A stretch of DNA of 64,000 bases, taken from contig NC_018420.1 of assembly GCF_000287355.1 (NCBI RefSeq), positions 434,001-498,000 on the forward strand, read 5' to 3'. The DNA is from a secondary endosymbiont of Heteropsylla cubana. GTDB taxonomy: Bacteria > Pseudomonadota > Gammaproteobacteria > Enterobacterales > Enterobacteriaceae. Positions 57,227 through 64,000 of the stretch are shown piece by piece; the first letter of the stretch is position 1; every line of letters starts with the position of its first letter. The notes beneath the pieces are model-generated. The model saw nothing but the letters and a program-made list of their open reading frames with translations. It made no database searches and was not told the DNA's origin. The position numbers were made by a program, and so were the translations under genes.

Positions 57227-58669
57227 TTATTGAACGCGCAAAATACGATTAGTATTAGTGCTTCCAATCATTTCCATCATGTCACCTTGCGTGATAATTA
57301 CAAGATCTCCCGATACAAGAAATCCCTTATCTCTCAAAAAATTAGTAGCTTGAGTTGCTGCTTTTAGGCCTTCACTATCACTATTAAAATAAACAGGAGT
57401 GACTCCGCGATATAATGAAGTTAGATTTAAAGCATGTTCGTTTCTTGAAAGGGCAAAGATCGGTAGAGCCGAACTGATGCGCGACATGATAAGTGCGGTA
57501 TTGCCTGATTCTGTCATTGAAATAATAGCTGTGATACCTTTTAGATGATTAGCAACATACATCGCTGACATAGCGATACCTTCTTTAATGCTGTCAAATG
57601 TTTTATTTAGTCGATGTTTAGATATATTAATACTAGAAATCTTTTCTGCTCCTAGACACACGTTAGCCATGGCGGAAACTGTTTCTACAGGGTAACGTCC
57701 CGCGGCAGTTTCAGCGGAAAGCATGACCGCATCGGTACCATCAAGCACCGCATTAGCAACATCCATAACCTCTGCTCGTGTTGGCATCGGATTAGTGATC
57801 ATTGATTCCATCATTTGTGTGGCAGTGATTACTGCGCGATTAAGTGTACGAGCGCGGCGAATTAATTTTTTTTGAACCCCTACTAATTCTGGATCCCCAA
57901 TTTCAACTCCTAAATCACCTCGGGCCACCATGATCGCATCCGAGGCAAGGATAATGGCATCTATTATTTCGTTGTTAGCGACAGCTTCTGCACGTTCTAT
58001 TTTTGAGATAATTTTAGCATGACTACCCGCATTACGAGCTAGATGTTTAGCATATTTTAAATCCTCGCTGGTCCGTGGAAAAGATACGGCTAGGTAATCA
58101 ACCCCAATTTGTGCAGCAGTTATAATGTCATCTTTATCTTTTTCAGTTAATGCTTGAGCTGACAATCCGCCTCCAAGCTTGTTTATTCCTTTATTATTAG
58201 ATAAAAACCCGCCTATTTTTACTTCGGTGTAAATTTTTGTAGTTTGTATCTTCCGAACCTTGAGATGTATACGACCATCATCGAGAAGTAGAATGTCACC
58301 TGGTAAAACATCATTGGATAAGCTTTTATAATCAATACCTACTTTTTCTTTATCTCCTTGACCAGGAGCAAGTGATGAATCTAGCAAGAACGTTTGACCA
58401 ACATTCAGTAAAACACTTCCTTCATAGAATGTTGAGATTCGGATCTTCGGTCCCTGTAGATCCCCGAGTATTGCGACGTGCTTTCCGAGTCGGGATGCAA
58501 TTTCACGCACTGATTGTGCTCGAAGAAGATGATTTTTAGCGCTTCCGTGTGAAAAGTTAATACGTAAAACATTAGCACCAGCAACGATTACTTTTTCGAG
58601 GTTATCATCATGGTCTGTAGCAGGACCTAGGGTTATGACAATTTTAGTTCTTCTTAGCCGTTTGGACAT
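57227..58669 (-). CDS. pykA: Pyruvate kinase II
   Basis: It converts phosphoenolpyruvate and ADP to pyruvate and ATP, feeding the aceEF-lpdA complex encoded in the same window. The 480 residues equal E. coli PykA and resemble it more than PykF. Landmarks are [24 protein letters not shown] (69-77), the catalytic Lys223 in [18 protein letters not shown] (249-258) and the long active-site stretch around ATQMMESM and [13 protein letters not shown]. The C-terminal effector domain is complete ([11 protein letters not shown]). There is no sign of decay. Confidence 0.97.
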   Translation of the reverse strand: MSKRLRRTKIVITLGPATDHDDNLEKVIVAGANVLRINFSHGSAKNHLLRAQSVREIASRLGKHVAILGDLQGPKIRISTFYEGSVLLNVGQTFLLDSSLAPGQGDKEKVGIDYKSLSNDVLPGDILLLDDGRIHLKVRKIQTTKIYTEVKIGGFLSNNKGINKLGGGLSAQALTEKDKDDIITAAQIGVDYLAVSFPRTSEDLKYAKHLARNAGSHAKIISKIERAEAVANNEIIDAIILASDAIMVARGDLGVEIGDPELVGVQKKLIRRARTLNRAVITATQMMESMITNPMPTRAEVMDVANAVLDGTDAVMLSAETAAGRYPVETVSAMANVCLGAEKISSINISKHRLNKTFDSIKEGIAMSAMYVANHLKGITAIISMTESGNTALIMSRISSALPIFALSRNEHALNLTSLYRGVTPVYFNSDSEGLKAATQATNFLRDKGFLVSGDLVIITQGDMMEMIGSTNTNRILRVQ

Positions 58670-60363
58670 AGATAACTCCGTTAACCTAGGAAATAGTATT
58701 TTTTCTAAAAAAAGTGCTCGGGTTTGTGATTGTTTTTAATAAATGTCTATGATTAGGGTAATCCTTATTTTACAAGCTCTCTATATGAAGTTTATTACTT
58801 TAGAAGACACGAAAGTTTTTCTTTCTGTTTAAAGTAATAACGCTTTAATTGAATGTGATTAAAATATGAAGCTTATATTATATTTTTATATGATTTGAAG
58901 GAGATGATATTAGAGTTATTCACAATTTTGTAGTACGTGTGTTTTTCTAAAAGATTAATTTTCTCGTTAAGAAAAACAGTTTTCGGATTAATCAATCTAT
59001 AGTTTCTGTTTTTTTTCTTTATGAAAATTAAGAGTTAAATTAAAAAAGATGAGATTTAGTTTAATTAACGAGATAATATTAATTATGGTTATATCACTTT
59101 TCTTCACGTTATTAAAAAAGAAGAGTTTTTATTTTTATTTATTATAAATAAGAAAATAGTGTTACTATATTACATAAATTAAAAGTCATATATTTTATGT
59201 ATTTTGAAAATGTCTTTTTATTTAAAGAAAAAGAATATTAAATTAAAATCATTTATTACCTAATTTATTTTTTTTATATTTTAAAAATTAATATTTTATT
59301 AAATAAATTATTAGTTTTAATTGTTGTTATGGTGATTTTTAATTTATAGTTATTATATCATTAGTAATCAAATTTTATTGATAATATTTTGGCGTTAATC
59401 AGATATTAATTAGGTGTTTTATCAATCACTTTAATCGTAACTCTTACATTAATTTTTTTTAATGTAACGTTACTATGATTTTCTTATTACATTGTAGGGT
59501 GGTATATAAATTAAAAAATAATATAATCAGTTATCGTTGTAAATCGTTTTTTTATGCTTTCTGATGTCAGTTAAGCGCGATATCTTTTTGTTTTTGAGGG
59601 TGTTTTTTTTAATTTCTTTATTGTGTAGAAGTTTTGCATTTTTATTTCTTATTAATAAGAAATAATATTGATTTAATATCAATAAATATTGGTTAGATAT
59701 AGTTTATAGATTATTTTTTATATAATAATAATATATAAAGATTATAATTTTAAATTATATGAAAAAATTACTTCTAATAAATAATATATAAATATAGTTA
59801 ATGTTCTGTATTACATCTATATTTTAATATTTTATATATGTGTATCTTTTATTTGAGATAAAAACTTGCATATTTGCGATATTTTTTTTATTTTTTTTAT
59901 TTAATCAATTTAATTTTTTTAGATTCAAAGTTTGATTATGTTAAAAACATGTTTTAGAAGAAATGCTTTACATTTAGAAGAGAAAGATCTCATATAAAAG
60001 TATATAAATATTTATTTATACTAAAAAAACTGATTAAGAGTTAATTAGATTAATAAACTATAAAAATATTTAGGTCTGGTTATCATTCTAGTTATTAGAA
60101 TTTTTCTGGTGTGTGAATTTTCAAGGAATTTATCTATATGTATGTAACTCTATAATGAAAATTACTAAAATTTATGTTAAGAGTAAATATATATAAAGTA
60201 TGATTTTTTTTGTTATAGAAAATTTCTAATCGTTCGAGAAAAAACAGAAGAAACACTATTTTTTAATAAATCTAGGTGCGTTGTTTTAAAGGACTTAATT
60301 ATTGATATTTATCAAGATAAATTAACTTTAAATAAGTCCAGCTTGTTTTCTAGTTTAGGTAAA
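58670..60363. other. Gene desert between pykA and ybiT
   Basis: About 1.7 kb, AT-rich, with no supportable gene or structured element. Confidence 0.7.
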
Positions 60364-61962
60364 CTAATTTATTTTTTTTTGATTAAATAGGTAATTTTCA
60401 TATGTTCCTCTGAAATTAATAATCTTTCCTGGTAAAATTTCAACAATTCTCGTGGCTAGTGAGTTAACAAATTTGCGATCATGAGAAACAAATAGCAATG
60501 TTCCTTGATATAGCTCGAGAGCTATATTTAACGATTCAATTGATTCCATATCAAGATGGTTAGTAGGCTCATCCATCACGATAATGTTTGGCTTTTGCAT
60601 CATTAATTTACCAAATAACATTCGACCTTTTTCACCTCCAGATAAGACAGTTATTGACTTTTTAATGTCATTTTTACAAAATAATAGTTGGCCAAGTAGA
60701 GATCGGACTGTTTGTTCATCGTCAGATGTTTGTTTCCATTGATTCATCCATTCAAATACTGTGATATTTTTAATAAATTCAGCAGTATAATCTTGAGCGT
60801 AGTAACCAATACAGGCATTTTCAGACCATTTTATTTGCCCTTTTTGAAGCGGTAATTTACCGAGCAAGGTTCTTAATAAGGTAGTTTTTCCAATACCATT
60901 ATTACCGATAATTGCTACTTTTTCTCCAGATTCTACTATCATGTTCACCTTCTCTATAACAGGAGAATCGTTGTTAAATCCACAAGATACTTGTTCTACT
61001 TTCACAGCATAGCGAAAGAGTTTTTTTTCTTGTTGAAAGCGAATAAATGGATGTTGTCGGCTAGATATTTGAATAGAGTCAAGTTTTATCTTATTAATCT
61101 GTCGGACTCGGGAAGTGGCTTGTCGAGATTTCGATGCATTTGCACTAAAACGTGCAATAAATGATTTTAATTCTGCGATTTGGGCCTTTTTTTTTGCATT
61201 ATTTGCGATCAGATGTTCTCGTTCTTGTGTTGATGTGATGATATAACTATCATAGTTTCCTGGATAAACGGAGAGCTTTCCATAATCTAAATCTGCTATA
61301 TGTGTGCAGACTGTATTAAGAAAATGGCGGTCATGGGAAATAATAATCATTGTGCTATTACGTGCATTTAGTTCTTCTTCTAACCAGTGGATAGTATGAA
61401 TATCTAAATTGTTAGTTGGTTCATCTAACAGAAGAATATCTGGATCAGAAAATAGCGCTTGCGCGAGTAGTACGCGAAGTTTCCAGCCTGGTGCTACTTC
61501 GTTCATCAGCCCATAATGCTTATCTAAGGAGATTCCGAGTCCTAGTAATAATTCACCTGCACGCGCTTCCGCGGTATACCCATTCATTTCATCATATAGT
61601 AGTTCTAAATCCGCTATTCGGTAGCCTTGTTGTTCAGAGATTTCGGTCAAGGAATAAAGGTGATCGCGTTCTTTTTTAATATCCCAAAGTTCTACGTGAC
61701 CCATAATAACAGTATCTAGTACTCTATTTTTTTCAAAAGAAAATTGATCTTGTCTTAGTTTACCAAGACGTTTGTTAGGGTAGACGCTTACATTACCTGA
61801 AGTGGGAATTAAATCTCCTCCTAAAATTTTCATTAATGTAGATTTGCCACATCCATTCGCACCGATAAGACCATAACGATATCCATTGACAAACTTAACT
61901 GAAATATTTTCAAACAGTGGTTTGTTTCCAAATTGCATGGTGATGTTGTTACTGATAAGCAA
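60364..61962 (-). CDS. ybiT: ABC-F family ATPase YbiT
   Basis: ABC-F proteins are soluble double ATPases that act on ribosomes at the E site; the exact role of YbiT is not firmly known. The 532 residues (530 in E. coli) hold two ABC domains. The first has Walker [10 protein letters not shown] (34-42) and Walker [12 protein letters not shown]. The second has GNNGIGKTT, signature LSGGEKGRM and [11 protein letters not shown]. Between them lies the ABC-F linker with [16 protein letters not shown]. There is no membrane domain, so it is not a transporter. The frame is intact. It is the last gene before a 2 kb gene-free stretch. Confidence 0.95.
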   Translation of the reverse strand: MLISNNITMQFGNKPLFENISVKFVNGYRYGLIGANGCGKSTLMKILGGDLIPTSGNVSVYPNKRLGKLRQDQFSFEKNRVLDTVIMGHVELWDIKKERDHLYSLTEISEQQGYRIADLELLYDEMNGYTAEARAGELLLGLGISLDKHYGLMNEVAPGWKLRVLLAQALFSDPDILLLDEPTNNLDIHTIHWLEEELNARNSTMIIISHDRHFLNTVCTHIADLDYGKLSVYPGNYDSYIITSTQEREHLIANNAKKKAQIAELKSFIARFSANASKSRQATSRVRQINKIKLDSIQISSRQHPFIRFQQEKKLFRYAVKVEQVSCGFNNDSPVIEKVNMIVESGEKVAIIGNNGIGKTTLLRTLLGKLPLQKGQIKWSENACIGYYAQDYTAEFIKNITVFEWMNQWKQTSDDEQTVRSLLGQLLFCKNDIKKSITVLSGGEKGRMLFGKLMMQKPNIIVMDEPTNHLDMESIESLNIALELYQGTLLFVSHDRKFVNSLATRIVEILPGKIINFRGTYENYLFNQKKIN

Positions 61963-64000
61963 AGGATAAACTCTTGAATTATAAAATTGAAGGTAGTCTT
62001 ATTATGTCATAAATTTACATTTTTTTGAGGGGAGAGAGATATTTTTTTTACTATGTATTATTTTTAAGTAAATATTCCAAGAAGGAATTATAATTTAGAC
62101 ACGGATACTTATCAAGTATGTGAAAATAGTCTTTTGATATGGTAGTTAAAACTTAACTAAGTTCGGGGGAAAATGTGCATGATAAATAAATTATGTAAAT
62201 TAATTAGATTATATAAATAATTTTATAAACATTTAGAAATCAATGGTGTATAAAAATATTTTATTTTTATAAAAATATCAATCTTTTTTAATTTTAGTTA
62301 TTAACATAATTATACATGTTATAAACTTCGTACTTTTTAAACTATAATAAATTTAGCATTTTTAATCTATTATTTAAAAGTTATGATTTAAAACATAGAT
62401 ATTTTAGAGATTAGTAATAACATGTTTGACTATTTTAACTGTTTCAAATAAAGTTTATTTTGTTCACTAACTTTAAATAATGAAGTTTTTTAATCAATTA
62501 TTTTTAAAGGTTCGATAAAATTTTAACCTTAACCGTAATATTAGTGTTTATATAATTAATTATACTCTTGCAACTAGTACGATCTCAAACATATAAGATA
62601 ATTAAAGTTTATTACTTAGATTAGATTAATTCTATTAGTTGAATTTACAATAAAAGTAATTTTTAACAGATATAGCTTAATAAATTATTAGTTATTTATG
62701 ATAAATAGAGATAGTTTTAATGCAACTTAGAATGAGTTTATGACTTGATGATAGATTTAGCATCAATGTTTAAATAAAAGTATATCTTTTAATTTTCCTT
62801 TTTAGGTTTTTAAAAAAACACATATTGACTGAATGTCAGGTCTATTTCTAACCATAAATCTAATAAAACAACTTTTAAAAAAATTAATAACTAATTTATA
62901 ATTAGTAAGAAACGTTGTTTGTATCAGTGAAAGTTTTCCAAAAAAGATAAGAAAGAAAATTCTATTAATTATAAATACAAAGAGATACATAGTATTAAAA
63001 AACATATACTCAACCTAATGATTGTAGAATAAACATTATTTAAAATAAATAATTTTTGTAGTAGAAAAATTAATTACTAGATTTTTGCTCGAATAAATTG
63101 AATGTAATAAATTTTGAAAAAATGTTACATGGTTCAATGCATGAAATTAACCTTTTTAATATATTATTAATATAAAGTTAATATTTGCAAAAAGATTAAG
63201 TTTTGTTCAAAGTAGTATTGAATATGTAATTAAACTATTAATAAAAATCTAAGAATAAAAAAATAGAGCTTTAAATAATAGTAAGAGACTACCTCTATAA
63301 TATGTATCTGTTTTTTATTAAAGCAATTATTTTTATTTAGATTCTCATGCCTAAAAAGTTTTTTTAACGTAGTTAAGATACGTTATCTAAGGTTTTTTTA
63401 AATTAAAGAATGAAACGTATGTTAATTAAATAAATTTTATTAAAATTAAAAAAAAGATCTGAAGTTTTTTGTCATGCTAGATACGATACAAATCGTAGAT
63501 TTGTCAGTTAAAAAAAAGTATTTTTTATTATTTAATCGATTGTTGTCGTAACATGGCAACAGTGTGAACACTGTCTAGACATTTTTATGCGAGAAATGCA
63601 TAAAATTAAAGTATTATTAAGTTTACGTTTGCATTTTTGTAGATTCGATCTAGATCTTTATTATACTTTACAATATTCCAGTTATGAAAATAATTTTTCA
63701 GTTCACAATTTTTAAAATATTAAAGAACAAGGAAGTGAACACGCATAATCTGTTTTGTTATTTTTAAGAACGATAAGATTATATCTGTTTTGTGCGGTGT
63801 TTCTCGAATATTAGTAATCAATAATAGTGTTCTTTTACTTTTTAAAAATATCATTAATACGATCGAAAAGATAAAATTATAAATATTAGTAATCAATATG
63901 TTGTTTAAATTATTTAGATGCGTTCTTAATATTAGATGACATTTTCTCTTCTATAATTACATGATTTAATCGTGTAATATTTTTTTGATTTTTTTTATTC
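61963..64000. other. AT-rich tract to the right edge of the window
   Basis: About 2 kb without a recognisable gene. A 67-codon minus-strand frame at 62802-63005 is Phe/Ile/Lys-rich and looks random. A perfect 6-bp hairpin (ACAGTG-TGAA-CACTGT) lies at 63559-63574 in a slightly less AT-rich patch; it has no T-run and no gene beside it. A gene may begin just beyond the edge. Confidence 0.65.

Noticed and set aside
62802-63005. 67-codon minus-strand frame near the right edge
   Set aside because: Phe/Ile-rich, no motif, in a long tract with uniformly random composition.
63559-63574. Perfect hairpin ACAGTG-TGAA-CACTGT
   Set aside because: No T-run after it and no neighbouring gene; a 6-bp inverted repeat is not rare enough to call as a functional element.

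Overview
The window looks like the chromosome of a heritable insect endosymbiont from the Enterobacterales (Gammaproteobacteria) in mid-to-late genome decay. Almost every recognisable protein has a close Escherichia coli counterpart, and several gene blocks keep E. coli order. The sequence is very AT-rich, especially between genes. About 27.5 kb of the 64 kb (roughly 43%) is intact coding sequence by my count. The rest is long AT-rich tracts with a few legible pseudogene remains. I see no phage, transposase, CRISPR array or plasmid functions. I cannot name the species. The low coding density recalls decaying Serratia symbiotica-type or Sodalis-allied symbionts more than the compact Buchnera type, but that comparison is inference.

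Layout. 1-11.9 kb (minus strand) is the E. coli block tsaE-amiB-mutL-miaA-hfq-hflK-hflC-purA, with hflX and yjeT missing and purA cut by the window edge. 13.9 kb carries a tRNA-Lys(UUU) with a good sigma70 promoter. 14.5-15.9 kb holds a frameshifted lapB and a scrap of lapA. 18.9 kb is fre. 21.1-24.6 kb is ffh followed by the rpsP-rimM-trmD-rplS operon, separated by a clear terminator. 25.8 kb is folA, 29.7 kb rmuC and 34.9 kb yhhN. 36.6-42.5 kb is aceE-aceF-lpdA, the whole pyruvate dehydrogenase complex. 45.3-46.8 kb is the divergent pair ribA/pgpB. Then come zapA, fpr, tusA, rplY, trhO, pykA and ybiT, spaced 0.4-1.9 kb apart.

Functionally the genes are mostly housekeeping. They cover translation (rpsP, rplS, rplY, ffh, rimM), five tRNA-modification genes (tsaE, miaA, trmD, tusA, trhO), pyruvate to acetyl-CoA (pykA, aceE, aceF, lpdA), nucleotide, folate and riboflavin steps (purA, folA, ribA), cell-wall and division functions (amiB, zapA, pgpB), protease modulation (hflKC), RNA chaperoning (hfq) and flavin/NADPH redox (fre, fpr).

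I did not find a new multi-gene system. The most interesting signal is erosion inside otherwise intact essential genes. TrmD has Lys in place of catalytic Glu116. Ffh has lost the Arg of its DTAGR motif. MiaA has an altered P-loop, MutL has GFCGKAL instead of GFRGEAL, and the second lipoyl domain of AceF lacks the lysine that carries lipoate. Most of these fit single GC-to-AT transitions. E. coli comparisons here are from memory; no search was run.
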